Of a stretch of DNA of 64,000 nucleotides, positions 22,966 through 35,050 are shown one piece after another (position 1 is the stretch's first letter; the number at the start of each line of letters is the position of its first letter). The DNA lies in assembly GCA_039566865.1 (NCBI GenBank), contig CM076954.1, forward strand, positions 17,012,001 to 17,076,000. Reading direction: 5' to 3'. Under the pieces are notes generated by a model that worked only from the letters and a program-made list of their open reading frames with translations, was not told the DNA's origin and did no database searches. The position numbers were made by a program, and so were the translations under genes. This stretch comes from Aurelia coerulea (lineage: Eukaryota; Cnidaria; Scyphozoa; Semaeostomeae; Ulmaridae).

Positions 22966-23688
22966 GGACTTGGAGTTTTAAGTATGGGCGTAATCTTAAG
23001 TACAACGACTTCTTCACCGCCAAGCCTAGCAAAAGCGACTTGTTTTGGTGTGTTTGTCCTCTATGAAGGTTTTCCCTTATGATTATAGTGTCAGCAGTGT
23101 TAGCTTTTGGTAGAAGCGTATACCACCTTTGATGGACAATATTTGTAACCAATGTCTCCTTTATTTTTTGGGATTTATACACAAGTGTCTGTTTTCCAAC
23201 GCCACATAACTACCACCACCGGCACCCAAGTGCCAGATTGGAGTTTTTGAGTATTTGTAACAGCATTGTTCCTTTGGGACAATCTTTGCACAACAAACAC
23301 CTTCCATTTTGTGTTAGACTGCTTTTTACAAGCCAATGATTGCTTGCCCCTAAAAACGGAAGCCTGGACAATTTTTCAATGCATCTAAGAATTTTTTTTA
23401 AATGGCATCCTCTGCTTTGGCTTAGAACGACTCTCCCGGTTATTGTCATGCACTTCTTGTGAATATTCTAACTGTCGTCATGGGTCGACCTTTGCTCAAA
23501 ACATTTAAAATCGGGATATTTTTAGATTTTTTGCTCTCTGCAAATGCAAGCATGCTACAAAGCTAAGTACCTGTTTAGACAAATTTTATGTGATCTAAAG
23601 TCCGTCTCAAATTAGATGTCACCTGATGAGATTTTTTGCGATAAAGCAAAATTCCTTTGCTAAACACTTCTGTTGTTGTTATTCGCAG

Positions 23689-23868
23689 TCGTTTGCAGGC
23701 GACACCTTCTTTCAGACAGACAAAAGTAGTTGGATTCTCGGTTGGATTTGCCTTCTATGCAGACAAGATCAGTTGCGAGTGTCCCGCTGCTTCGTTGGGA
23801 ACTGTGAAGTACCATTACTCGTCCTATCAGTTCTGGCTGCTTCTCTCCTGCACGAAAAATGTAAGGGA
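23689..23868 (+). CDS. Weak candidate internal exon
   Basis: A strong 3' splice site (TTGTTGTTATTCGCAG) precedes a segment that stays open in two plus-strand frames up to a possible donor (AAAAAT|gtaagg). One frame gives KVVGFSVGFAFYADK and GTVKYHYSSYQFW with three cysteines, the other gives more cysteines. The local GC content is higher than its surroundings. With no family match and two competing frames, I cannot say whether it is coding. Confidence 0.2.
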
Positions 23869-24099
23869 TCTGTTTTGACCAACATGCCTTGCACGTCCAT
23901 GGCCTTCATATAGCCTCACTCCATAAGGACCACTCTCAAGTTACGCTCATCTCATTGAGTTGAATTGTTGTTGTTGTTGTTGTCGCTCCACTAAGGGCCT
24001 TATGACCATAGAGCCGAGCATAGAGCTGTAAAACCGGACATAAATGCCAATCTGCGACAAGTTTTTGTCCCAAAATCGTGTGCTGATCAGACTATGGCT

Positions 24100-24450
24100 T
24101 AGAGGAAGGCGCTTTTTGCATTTATGGCTAGTTTATCTAAGTTCTGATAGCAAGTTTCATGGTACTGAAGTTCCGCAAAGCTGTTTTTGTGGCGTTTTAA
24201 GATCAGTGGTTTCAAGAAAAACGTAGCAGGTGATTTAGGCCCAATCGATCTTTCAGCTAATATTCGAAAACAGAATCCGAATCGAACGACATCTTGATAT
24301 ATTTGAAGAATATTTGAATGTATACAATAGTAATAGCAGCTCCAACGCCACATAATCGAACCTTTTGTAGAATAGCGAATCGGTATGGAGATAATCTGTT
24401 GCTACAAGCGTGGAAGAATGACTCTCTGTTGACCGAAGCGCCATCATAAA
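24100..24450 (+). repeat. Dispersed repeat, copy 2 of 3
   Basis: It includes AAGTTTCATGGTACTGAAG, TTTTTGTGGCGTTTTAAGAT, AGCTCCAACGCCACATAATC and TGTTGACCGAAGCGCCATC. The same words occur reverse-complemented at 33,810-34,060 and the central part at 9,735-9,900. Confidence 0.6.
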
Positions 24451-24507
24451 GTCAAAGAGCTCATGGAAACAAGAGACTCAAGGTTATAAGTCTAGCCTTC
24501 ATAGTTT

Positions 24508-24585
24508 CATGGCCCATGAAAATGGCGACAACAAAGGCCAACCAAGAGTTGGCACATGCAATGCATGCTGGTCAAATCAGACCCT
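24508..24585 (-). repeat. Diverged half-copy of the TTAA-flanked MITE of 37,200
   Basis: CATGGCCCATGAAAATGGCG and GGCCAACCAAGAGTTGGCAC parallel CATGGGCCATTTTCAACAAG and GGCCAACCAAGAGATGGCAC in the MITE at 37,200-37,333. The terminal AAAGGG motif is not preserved. Confidence 0.45.
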
Positions 24586-24759
24586 GCAACGTTGTTGCAA
24601 CCATAGTCAAACTGGGTGCTGGAAAGGAGTGGTCTGCTTGAGTTTGGCAGTGAGCAAATGGATGCCGCTTCCCTCGAGCAAGCAGGATACCACAAAGATG
24701 TATAGCACCTCGCTCCCCTGCCATTTCATGACTGGAATTTTATTTCTCTTTCAATGAAA

Positions 24760-25390
24760 CTCATCACAATCACTGATCTGTGATCACAATATGAGTCCTT
24801 CAGGGCAACAATGATTCTGTAAGCACTTCGATTTACGCATGTGCGATACAACAGAAGTCTGAACCATCAGCGCAAACGGAAAACTAAAAATTTCCCTCTA
24901 GTTATATTTTTGATTTCTAATCTAAACGATGATTCGATTTTAAACTACTGGCTAAGTTTTTCAACAATTGCTTTGCTTTTTATAGACCATAAGTATCCTG
25001 TCTTAAGAAACTCCAAGGATACGATCAAATCATTAGTGTCATATTCTACGTCCGATTTTAGGACCTATTATCCTGGGTTCGTAAAAGAGAAATCTAAACA
25101 TGTTTGTCATTTTACGTCATTAATTGTCGCTTGAATGTCCTATTTAATTGGGCTTCCCTCGCGATATTCTTCTGTCTGTATTGTTGCGAATGTTTGTGTT
25201 TATGCTCCAATTTTTAGACTACCAATTACGCTATTTTGCATGTTGAGGTCTCGCTTGGTTAGCATGGTTTGTTAACCCTAATACGTACCATTGCAAAAAA
25301 ATGACGGAAATAAAAGAAAGAGAGGGAAAGCACTTTCCTTCTTTCCCACTTTCTTTCCCAAATTTTCTTTCTCAAATTTAACATCTACTT
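24760..25390. other. Intergenic stretch, nothing recognised
   Basis: An open frame of 97 codons at 24,841-25,134 has no supporting signals. The rest is AT-rich with a pyrimidine-rich patch near 25,335-25,375. Confidence 0.5.
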
Positions 25391-25394
25391 TATT

Positions 25395-25696
25395 TCTGAT
25401 GCTCTGGTACCCTGGGTACCAGAGTTTCTAACATGCTCTGGTACCCAGAGGGATTTGTTCATATCGTAATAGCTTTTCGATGGATAAGGTTTATCCGTTT
25501 GATTGTATCCGTCCTTCGGAAGGGATGAGAAACTAGGGATCCCATGCTTGGATGCGGTATGTATACGAGGCCTAAATTGGCTAGAAATTGCTGGAAGTCC
25601 TTTCCAGGCTACTCAAAATAAAGTGATGAATGAATGAATGAATGAATGAATGAATGAATGAATGAATGAATGAATGAATGAATGAATGAATATATA
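25395..25696 (+). mobile_element. SINE/LINE-tail-like unit ending in an ATGA microsatellite
   Basis: The unit contains GCTCTGGTACCCTGGGTACC, a near-perfect palindrome, then TCCGTCCTTCGGAAGGGATG and GGAAGTCCTTTCCAGG, then AAATAAAGTG and about sixteen copies of ATGA (25,626-25,690). A body of this kind closed by a simple tandem repeat is the usual 3' end of SINEs and of CR1/L2-type LINEs. The head cannot be placed. Confidence 0.5.
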
Positions 25697-25699
25697 AAT

Positions 25700-28600
25700 A
25701 AATATTGATTGATTAATTATTCAATCAATTTATTGTGAGGCTATCTTGTTGATAATTGCGATTTGAAGTTTGGGTTAGTGTGTTTGGTTGTATGGTATGT
25801 TTCTTTTATTTCAGTCGGTACAATAGAAGCAACCCATGATACAACCCCCCGGGGGGAGGTACACGATGGGGATACAACATAAAAAATCCTGTATCGTTTT
25901 GGTCAATCCCGATAATTACCCAGTGGACACCATGCCTTATCATTAGTTAGTGGAACAATGTTATCGACTGAAAGTTCCATTCAAAGCAAAGGTCTCCTTT
26001 ACGATAACCATTAAGCAGCTTCATATCTTGACTTGCCTAGCAATCATTAATCTTTGGGCGCTCTTTTCGCCGATTATCACTTAGGCCCAAAGAGTGATAC
26101 TTAGCGAAACAGGAAATTAATCACAGAAACCGTCCAATATTACAAGAGTTTTTAATCGAAGGAATATATTTCAAGGGCTCTCTCAAGCACGCTCTTGACT
26201 TTAACTTCATTGAGCTCGGTTTTTACCACTTCCCTGACTACTGTTGTATCTTTGGTAGCTCAGGGAGACATAAATAACGAGTGGTCTTTCGCAAGTAACA
26301 TAACACAACTCATCCGACTATGTACACAACAACAACTACAACATCACCGGGATAATAAGGTCACATGACTATTTACAATATTACAACTACAATGACTTCA
26401 TTAAAGCTATTTCACTCGCAAGATACAGAACCAAAGGCCAGCAAGCAAGTACAACTTTACGGGGGAATAATCTCCAGGTTTACGAAAAGAAAAAGCGATT
26501 TGCCTTTCGGCTGTGATCCCTCCCTCCTAGGTCTCTGCGGAGGAGAGTGTTTCACACCTCTTGAGTGCACTGAATCCAATCATAATAAACAGAGAGTGCA
26601 GAACATTATGATTGGCTGCGCGGAATGTGCGGAATATATTCTCGACGCTGCACAATCGCTTTGTGTCAATCACACCTGGATCCTTTGTTTTACCAAATTC
26701 GCCCTTGCTTCGAAGGCAGCTCAAAGACAGCATATAGACCTGGATTCTTTGCCAAAACCCCTAAAACTTTTAAATTTAGATTTGATTGCTTTTTCTTTTT
26801 TGCAAGAATTGCTCGAGGGGAACTGGAGACAATTTGCCATATTCCAGAGGGCATTTGTGATGTCTTCATCATTCTCAGAATTACATGGTTTTATAAATTT
26901 CGGTTGGTTACGAAGTTGTGACATCATCAAATTGATTACTGACCGTAATAGCTGCTGATTTGTGCTCACTACATCAAGAACTGGATATTTCTTGAACATT
27001 ACATTGTGTAATGAGTTTCCTCTATCATTTTAGCATTTATGGTGCTTTCAATGTTTATCAAAGCTTCAGATACAAGTATCATTATGTTAGTCAAAGTCAC
27101 AGAGAACTTGAAACACCTTGTTTTCATGTTGTATTGTATTTTCTTTCGAAACTGCTCTCCAAACTACTGCCTAGGCCAGTCAATTCCTTCTGCACAACAG
27201 TAATTCAAACCCGACCCAGTCCCCAAACGGACGGAATTAATATCTGGCTATCTAGCCTCATCAGCAGTTTTGAGTGTATTTGGAGTGCAGTTTGGAAAGG
27301 AAATACAACAGCACAAAAATAAAGTATTTCAACAGCTCCAAAGAAATCTTCACGTTTACTGCCTTCACCCTCACGAACATTTCAAAGCGAAGTTTTTGCA
27401 GAGACTCTCCAAAGCTTAGGCATTACTCAAGTACCTTTCGAATAACACAATATCAGAACAAGCGAAAATAAGTAAAACTATGCCAGAGGGCTTGCTTGCC
27501 AAAAATCAGTGGTTGCTAAAATAAAATAATGTTCCCAGTGCTGGAGTTTCTTCACTTTTTGGCGATCTGAGTGTCGAGTGTCTTACAAAAAGTGTCTTTT
27601 TTATAAGAATGCTTGCATGGCCATAATTTTGGTGATTTGCAACAAGTTTGCAAATTTTTGTTCATGCCGTAAATCTCGTATACATACAAGCTGCAGATAA
27701 ATCTGATAAAAACAATGTGTTACAATTGCACAATGAAACATGCCGCTCTCGTTTGTTACTCATGGGAAATTTTCTTCCGAGAAAAACATGTTCATTCGAA
27801 GTAGTTTCAGAGAACAATAGTGATTACACACCCACATGCTATCAATTTCCTTAATAACAAAACTGATCATGAAGCATGTCTGAAGAATTTAGATCGCTCA
27901 TTTGCTTTTGAAAGGGGACGTTAATGTGGAATCTTTATTATTACTGTACAGTTTGCCCCGTTTCTAAAGTTTCTTTACATTTTCGTGATGATTTTATTGA
28001 GTGAATTTATATGAGTTTGTTTCTGTACTTTATAACAAACAACCTCGCGCCACACAGACGATGGCTTGTCAGCATTTTTGAGTGGTTTCTCAGATAACAA
28101 ATGAACAATGACTTACATAATTGTTCCCAGACTCGTGGAGGAGGCAGGCTTTTTGCGTGGACAGGAACGTTTCGCGTCTTGCGCTGTACACATTGCCTTT
28201 CAGACATTGCTCACGTACTTCCAAGTTTTATGATTCAGGAAAAACATTAGAATAGAGTAAAACCATGGTAAGGATTTCCCTTGCTCAAAACAGACTCCTA
28301 ATTGAGCAGTGAAAGACTGGCAAGGTTTTTTGTATTTTTCAGTCGAATTATTGTCTAGGCCTATTTTCAACCGCCTGCTCATAGTGATCAAATACAATGA
28401 ATATTTACTCTAAATCAAACAGTAAATCAACAAATTTACCATAAATACGAAGAACAAAGCTCATTTAAACTTTGAGCCACGTTGTCTTGCAGCGGGGGCC
28501 ATTCAGGGCCTATTTTTTCAGTGTACCTGAGCTGAGTCTGTGCTGACCGAAATAATAACATGTAAGTCAGCGCGCACAGGGAAACAAGGAACTTAGTATA

Positions 28601-29400
28601 AAGATCTTAGTGAATGCGCCCTGTGCAACTGCAAAGCCAACATCATGTCACAACTTTCCTCGATTACAGTTTAATTTGAGTGAAATTTATCACGCTGCCT
28701 ACTAGAACCACACCTCGTGTTTTTGATGTACTTTCTTGTGAGTTTCTTGAAGCCTGGGGACGAGCTAGGCATTCTGTTGAAAAGTATTTAATCATGAGTG
28801 CAGGCGCCTTTCTTTACCAAAGTCTACAAATGACTTACCTATATTCGTTCTTCTGTTTTAATTCTTTACTGCACTATTTTACCGCTCAGATTTATAGTAT
28901 TTTGCAAATTTTGAATTTTATGTTTTGTTCTCCAAAATTTATTAAATCTTTTTTTCAAGACATTTCTTCTTCGGTTCATGCAAGGAGTATTTGGCTTGAA
29001 AAGGATATTTAGGCTATGCACTACTTCGATACAACAACCCCATTCACACTGACAAAGTTATAGTAGACTCACTACATGGCCCTAGTTATTACAACAAGAA
29101 CGACAGCAACGATACTTTTTGCAGTTTTAATTGAACTGAATTGATCCATCAGTCTATCAATAGCGTGACTACCACTGTGTAATCAGTCTACAGTTTGCAC
29201 CAGCTTTTTCTAAGGCAGGCTAAATTTCCCCCAATTTAATGCATTCGATTTGTTGGATTGACTAATTAGAACGCAACATTCAATAACCGGGCTTAATTTA
29301 AGCTATGTAATTGGCAAGTGTCAACGGTGTATATGCTTCCAAGTTTTCTAGATATTAAAGCCTTATCGTTCGCTAATGCTTTAACGATGTTTTTCTTCTT
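25700..29400. other. Long stretch without a supported gene
   Basis: Several open frames occur, the longest 197 codons from an ATG at 26,365, with an opposing 92-codon frame at 26,721-26,999. Neither shows family resemblance, splice support or a polyadenylation signal. CCCCCCGGGGGG occurs at about 25,846-25,857. Confidence 0.45.
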
Positions 29401-29404
29401 TCAG

Positions 29405-29474
29405 GGCCTAGCTGGCAACGTTATGCGAACCTTAGTGGAAAGAGTTGCATTGTTAGAAGCATCGCTTCTTCGCT
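29405..29474 (+). CDS. Penultimate exon of an unrecognised coiled-coil protein
   Basis: A strong acceptor (TTTTTCTTCTTTCAG) and a strong donor (CGCT|gtaagt) bound 70 nt encoding GLAGNVMRTLVERVALLEAS followed by LLR and one split base. Leucine and valine spacing fits two to three heptads of a coiled coil. The phase left by this exon (1) is the one needed by the exon at 33,053, where the joined codons read LLRCGCETV. A short coiled coil followed by CxC is common at the C-terminus of oligomeric secreted proteins, but the family is not recognised and upstream exons were not found. Confidence 0.5.
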
Positions 29475-29627
29475 GTAAGTTGATACTTTTTGAAGATTTG
29501 GTTGGGCTGAGCGATGAAAATTTAGATCACTATTGTAACGTTCCTCGATAGCCAGCTTAACATGGATACGCTGTTTGTTGATACTGGTGTTTTGAGTGTA
29601 GAAATGTTGATCTTTGGAACTTCAAAT

Positions 29628-29795
29628 TTGAGGGGCGTGTCACTCTCCAAAAATCTCGTACACCCGCGGAAAAAATCCTTTTGTTTTCAAGAAAAATCCA
29701 CAAATATCCCCAAAAATCTTATTGTTCAAAAAAATCTCGTACGCTTTTACAGAAGAGTGATACATCCCTCGTTCAAATTTACCTTGACCTCAGAA
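29628..29795 (+). repeat. Copy of the 168-322 repeat family
   Basis: It begins GAGGGGCGTGTCACTCTCC, carries AAAAATCTCGTACACC and CAAGAAAAATCCACAAATAT, and ends AAGAGTGATACATCCCTC, giving inverted GAGGG...CCCTC ends. It lies in the intron between the exons at 29,405 and 33,053. Confidence 0.55.
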
Positions 29796-30124
29796 CCATA
29801 GCTTTGGCTGTTAAGCCTAAGCAAAGTCCCGACACAGAGACACATCAAAATTAAAATTAAAAATCAAAGAAAATTAAGAAAACTGCACTATAGATGAGCT
29901 CTTGCAAATAGACTCTGGTAGATTTCAGTTCCCTGATAAGAGTTTATCTTTCGTATGAAATTGGCAAAAATTGCGTTTTGGCAAAAAGTCGAAACGTTAC
30001 ATTGCTATTTCATAATCTTTGTCCTGCGAATATTATTAGACGACTTTGGATTCAGGACTGAATCATGTCATTGATACAATCGCGATACAGTTCAATACAT
30101 TTTGATACAATTGATACATATGCT

Positions 30125-30561
30125 TAAAGGACAAGTCAGGGGTTTCTACAATTAATGTCAAAAGCAACCTTACCAACTGCCGAACATCACTTGTGACTTC
30201 TTTCGACGTTTTGAGATCTCTTACTGTTGTAAATTCATACAACATTTCTCGTAAGTTAGGCCCAATGTCGTCACCATTTTGTAAAACGCGGTAAAATAGC
30301 TAGCCTTGGTTTGGAGGTTCGATTGTGACATCGGAAATTACTATGAGAGTTCTATAAGGAAATAGCCTCGTTCAGGTCGAAGGCGAAGTGGGTGAAATGA
30401 CGTCATGAATAATGACGTCATTTCGCTCATTTCACAGATTGAAATACGCAATTTCGCAGAGAAAAGACAAAGATGGTTGGAAAAAAGTACTACACACCAT
30501 CCACGACAGTGTAATCTTTCATTTTATGAACAATCATTCCAACCCCGGACTTGTCCTTTAG
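30125..30561. mobile_element. MITE with ends TAAAGGACAAGTC and a CRE-like palindromic core
   Basis: The left end TTAAAGGACAAGTCAGGGGT and the right end AACCCCGGACTTGTCCTTTA are inverted copies. The body has a central palindrome (about 30,394-30,424) made of two TGACGTCA octamers in GAAATGACGTCAT...ATGACGTCATTTC. It carries no open frame of note and is intronic with respect to the exons at 29,405 and 33,053. Confidence 0.75.
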
Positions 30562-31329
30562 TACCATAGTCGAATCAAAGTTTGAGGATTTTTACCAGGG
30601 AGATTAAGTACTAATTTATTTTTATTTTTACTAAACATGTTCGTGTATTTGGTTGGAACAACAGTAGGTTGCTTTTGTTTTCAGCTCCTTTCGCGTGACA
30701 TAAGAAGTGCGTGTTTAGTTATGAAAATAGTTGCCTACCCCACCCCATCAAAACATTCCATTTCATGAACGTTGCGTGTATTTCAAACACTTTTGTAGCG
30801 TTTTATCAGTTAATTGACTGAGGTATGCAAAAGTGTGCTATTGTTTTGGAAATGCGATAGCTGGAACAACTTTATGAAAATAGCAATCCATTCCAAGTAA
30901 ATTCCATAGACACCCTCCCCCAGACATCCCGCCCTAGAAAATGAATGCAGCAAATTTCATGTCCTAATTTTCAATTCTCGAATCTGCACGATAGCAAGTT
31001 TTTGTGATCGTCGAGTAAATAAAGTGAAAAATTAAAACAACCGAGGAGATACGAAGAACAGGCGCATACGAAATCCGAATAGTCACTTGTGCAACAAGCA
31101 TTGAAGGCTCTCTGACTCGTCGCGAGGCTCCAGAAAGCATGCTCAAAATTTTTAAAATGCAACGTGACTACACACTCTCTTATTTATGCGTGTGTTCCAA
31201 ACATCGAAAATGTCATGATGCATTTAGAGATAACTGAATGGTTTCCAAACAATTGCATGAAACTAGCTATATGAAAACAAATGCCACTTAATACTTTTTG
31301 GTGCAAAAGGGAGTAATGAAACAACAATT

Positions 31330-31985
31330 AAGATAGGCGAGGCCTGTTTGAAGAAAACCTTTGATCAATCACTTTCTTTCAAGCAGCACGTCAAGGCTGT
31401 TTGTGAAAAGGCTAGCCAAAAACTCCAAACTCCATGCTCTTGCATGAATATCACGATACATGGACACTGGAAAACTGCAGCATTTAATGAGGGCGTTCGT
31501 TTTGTCTCGTTTCAGCTACTGTCCGCTTGTTTGCATGTTCTATGAGTCTATGATAGAGCTTTGATTCATAGAATAAATCATATTCAGGAAAGGGCATTAC
31601 GCATTGCATGCAAAGATTACGAGAATGATTTTGGTTTCTCTTGGAGCCATCTAAGTCGATGCCACTCCATGTAAGAAGCTTACAGTTGCTCATGACTGAA
31701 ATTTATAAAAGAAAATGCGGTTTGAATCCACCATTCATGAAGGATATTTTCATGTAACGAAATATTAGGTACTGTCTAAGGCTTTGTGATGACGCTCGAC
31801 TGCCAAAAGTATGAACTACGTCCTTTGGAGTTGAGCCCATTACTTACCTTGGAAATAAACTGTGGCAGCAAGTACCGCAAGAAATAAAAAAAATCAAAAA
31901 GCCTTCCTATCTTCAAAAAAACGTTTAATGTTGGAATGGTAGAAAATGCAACTGTAGGCTTTGCAAAGAATATATCCCGAAAGTT
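31330..31985 (+). mobile_element. LINE reverse-transcriptase 3' remnant, frameshifted
   Basis: Broken frames on the plus strand read FDQSLSFKQHVKAVCEKASQ and later IQERALRIACKDYENDF, PPFMKDIFM, and finally CNCRLCKEYIPKVEFL. This is the order of the thumb/tail region after the RT palm in CR1/L2-like LINEs; compare [17 protein letters not shown] and CKCSACQYV in the element at 46,878-47,820. Stops and shifts show it is dead. Confidence 0.7.
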
Positions 31986-32030
31986 GAGTTTCTAAAAGGA
32001 TAGATGTTTAACTATGATTGTCCTGTAATA

Positions 32031-32656
32031 CCGGGTGAGCCAGAAAAAAGTTCCCACTTTCTAAAATTCGTAGCACCACAAGTACTTCGTGGATTTGAAT
32101 GATTCAAATTCTAGTCGAAAGCCAAAAGATCGAAGTATTTTTGTGATTTTTGTCGTCTTCTTACGAGCACTGCAAATATTGGTAAATTCAACTTTACAAA
32201 AATTTCATGGCTGCAATATGACAGAAAAAAGCCAAAAACACTTGATCAAATCGTTAGGACTCTCCTCACACAGAACAATACGCACATTTGTTTCACCTCT
32301 CTCAAGAGTTACAAGAAATAGATTCTCAAACAGATACTAAAGATTTTCAATCCCATGGCAATAGATGTGCAGACGATATCTCTCACCCATGAGAAATTGC
32401 ATTTTCTCTGTTGTTCTGAGCGAGAAGTCCTTTATGATTTGATCAAGCATTTTAGGCCTTTTTCAGTCATTTTGCAACCATCAAGTTTTTGTAAGCTCGA
32501 ATTTACCAATTTTTCCAATGCTCGTAGGAACGTGAGAAAAATTACAAAATACTTCGATCTTTTAGCTGTCAAGCAAATATTGATTCATTCCAATCCATTT
32601 AGTACTCTTGATGCTATGAATTTTCAAAAGTGGGAACTTTTTTCTGGCTCACCCGG
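32031..32656. mobile_element. Foldback element, TA-flanked, ends CCGGGTGAGCC
   Basis: The left end CCGGGTGAGCCAGAAAAAAG leads into TTCCCACTTT and the right end is its inverse (AAAGTGGGAAC...GGCTCACCCGG). TA borders both. Inner arms share GAAGTATTTTTGTGATTTTT with its mirror. This is the same family as 18,166, 35,051 and 53,209. The interior shows no transposase. Confidence 0.8.
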
Positions 32657-33052
32657 TATATATTAATACTTTTATTGTATATTATCACAAATAAATTACT
32701 TGTCAATATTTAGAATAGAAGCTACAATTAAGAAAGATCGATAGTTCATCATGCCATGTTCTTAAAGCACATTGTTTCAATTTCGCAAAGTGCATAAGAG
32801 CAAGCAATGTAGCCTCTTCTTGCAGGGAAAAAGAAAAGCGTATACCCTAAAATTTGATATTACTCAAAAGCATCTCCACCGATCCGGAAATAGTTTAAAA
32901 ATCATGCCCATAAATCGTGAAAAAGCAATCCAATAGTGAAAGATGTACCCTATGAAAATGGCACAGCCCCGTGCCATAGCGCACTCAAGTTACTCCATCC
33001 CCCTAATGATATACTTTGTAGTACCTTTCTAAATTATTTCCTTTGCTTTTAG

Positions 33053-33366
33053 GTGGCTGTGAAACAGTTACCGCAGATAGCATATTTCAAAAGAGCATAA
33101 AAAATAGAGGAAGTACTGCAACGAGTAAACCTATTACAAGAAAGATTGAAAAAGGAAAATTAACGTTGAAGCCCAAGGGAGACAACGTATCCAAAAAAGA
33201 ACATGTACCAACAATTAGAAATAACATCGAAGAAGGTAGCTCGCAAATTACCAGCAAATTCCAACCAACAGAGGCAGTCCTGCAACTTGTTAAGAGTGCT
33301 GTTCCACCTTTTGAAGGTCAGATCAAAGGTGAAAAGAGACAAGGTAAAGGCCAGGTCATAAATTGA
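33053..33366 (+). CDS. 3'-terminal exon of the unrecognised coiled-coil protein
   Basis: A 3' splice site (CTTTGCTTTTAG) opens 314 nt ending in TGA. Joined in phase to 29,474 it gives a CGC motif, then a Lys/Thr/Ser-rich basic tail (ITRKIEKGKLTLKPKGDN, KKEHVPTIRNNIEEG, GEKRQGKGQVIN). There are no further cysteines and no hydrophobic segment. The exon pair is separated by a 3.6-kb intron full of transposon copies. Matched phase and two good splice sites make a real gene likely, but the function is unknown. Confidence 0.5.
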
Positions 33367-33809
33367 AAGTTCAAAGGAGACGAGTAAGATACAAAAAGAC
33401 TGGACATATTCGAAAGCGTCAATCGTTCGAAGAAGATTTGATAGATAGCTGCAGGGTCTATTTATTGAAGAAGCAGCGATAAAGAAATGGAGAACTTTCC
33501 TTATATTACACGATGCTATGGTCAGTTTTTGCCAAAACAGTAAGTTGGAACTTGATAGATGTTTTGAAATTGTCGCCTTTTAGAGGCCCGTTTTAGATTA
33601 CCCGTCTTCGCTAAGCTTTTCTCCGGAATAACAGTTTTTCCGTTAACACTGAAATAATTAGCAGTTGAAGTTGTCTTGCACCAGATGAGCCAACAATCTG
33701 TTCAGAGGTTTCAAAGCCTGTAGGTCTCAAACCATTTCATCAGATTCTTAAGCAGGTAATACTTTTGTCGCTATTAGACTTATTACCTGGAGTATCTCTT
33801 TTCTCTGTG

Positions 33810-34060
33810 CTCTTTGACTTGAAAATGGCGCTTCGGTCAACAGAGACACCCATTCCCCTATGCTTGTACAAACGGAATATCTCCATACTGATCTACACAA
33901 GGTTCGATTACGTGGCATTGGAGCTTCTATCACCATTGTAATCTTAGCCAAAAGATCTATTGGGCCTAAATCATCTGCTACTTTTATCTCAAAACCACTG
34001 ATCTTAAAACGCCACAAAAAACAGTTTTCCAGAACTGCTGTACCACGAGATACATTTTTT
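33810..34060 (-). repeat. Dispersed repeat, copy 3 of 3 (inverted)
   Basis: On the minus strand it contains TTGTGGCGTTTTAAGATCAG, AGCTCCAATGCCACGTAATC and TGTTGACCGAAGCGCCATTT, matching the copy at 24,100-24,450. Confidence 0.6.
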
Positions 34061-34069
34061 TGGAACACT

Positions 34070-35045
34070 CGGTATCATTTATTAGCATTTGTCTGTTAGT
34101 AGGAATCTGATAAAAGGTTTGAGAGCTCCAGGCTTTAAGCGCGTAAAATTGTTCCAACTCACCTTGTGGGGCAATCTATCTTGAATTTGCCCTTTTTCGT
34201 ATGACTGCTTTTGAAATTAGTTTGAAGGATTCTAGGAATCCAGTTTTGAATCTTTCATAATCAGGTTGTTGTTTGAGATTTTGGTACGTAAATTTAGTTC
34301 AAGCATGAGCAACGAGGACCCTTGGTTTTAAGAAGTATGAATTTACTCACCCAGATGGTGTGGGTATCTCTTTCACCCCTTTAGGCTCTCAACTTCGAAA
34401 TCGAATAAATTGAGGGCAAATCACTTAAAAAAGTTTTGATCTTGTCGAAAGACTTTTTAAGAGTTTGCATCATTTGTTAAATGAGATTTCTGGAATCTTT
34501 AATCATAGATTTTAAAATATTGTCATAACTTTCTTTGGAAGTTATAAGGTTTTGTTATGTTAAGATTTTTTTGACATTTTTAGGGTTTTGAAAATCTTTT
34601 CAGAAGTGTACGATATTTTTGAAGTGATTTGCTCCTGATAATAAATCGCCAACAACATACAACAATATTTCGCCTCCGAACCAACCTACCTTATCTCGGT
34701 GGCAAATTCCCAATTTTCGTTTTGAGGTAGGTTGGTTGGGAATGTGGGGAAGCGTGGCATGGCAGTTTATTCGCTTCCAACATTGAGGGCCTGAAGAAGT
34801 GAGATGGAGAAGCACATAATTGTCGGGTGAGCAAACCATACTGTATGGAAAACCAGTGCCCGCGTTGCTCATGCTTGGACTAGCATTTTGGGAAAAGTTT
34901 CTGTAATAGTTGGTCAAAGTTTTGCAAAACCTCGAAGCAATGATTTGATATTTGCTCAACATTTGTTAATGCTTCTTGGGGACCAATTTTATGATACTAT
35001 GATGAAGTTGTCTGAAAAATAGCTATGTGTGGTTTTTGGCTAGGC
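34070..35045. other. Intergenic stretch with a low-complexity relative of 9,355-9,620
   Basis: The part at 34,430-34,640 repeats AGATTTC, ATTTTT and related words. At 34,680-34,738 a hairpin of about 15 base pairs (AACCAACCTACCT with AGGTAGGTTGGTT) has a 29-base loop. No gene seen. Confidence 0.4.
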
Positions 35046-35050
35046 CAGTA

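Noticed and set aside
25626..25690. Regular short array that might suggest a CRISPR
   Set aside because: It is an uninterrupted ATGA microsatellite without spacers, in eukaryotic DNA.
26365..26958. 197-codon open frame from an ATG on the plus strand
   Set aside because: No family resemblance, no splice or polyadenylation support, hydrophobic/aromatic mix typical of chance frames, and an opposing frame of similar quality at 26,721-26,999.
34674..34740. Hairpin whose 3' arm begins TGAGGTAG, the let-7 seed
   Set aside because: The stem is only about 15 base pairs with a 29-base loop and no extension outside, the seed is on the 3' arm, and the rest of the arm does not match let-7. A Dicer substrate is unlikely.
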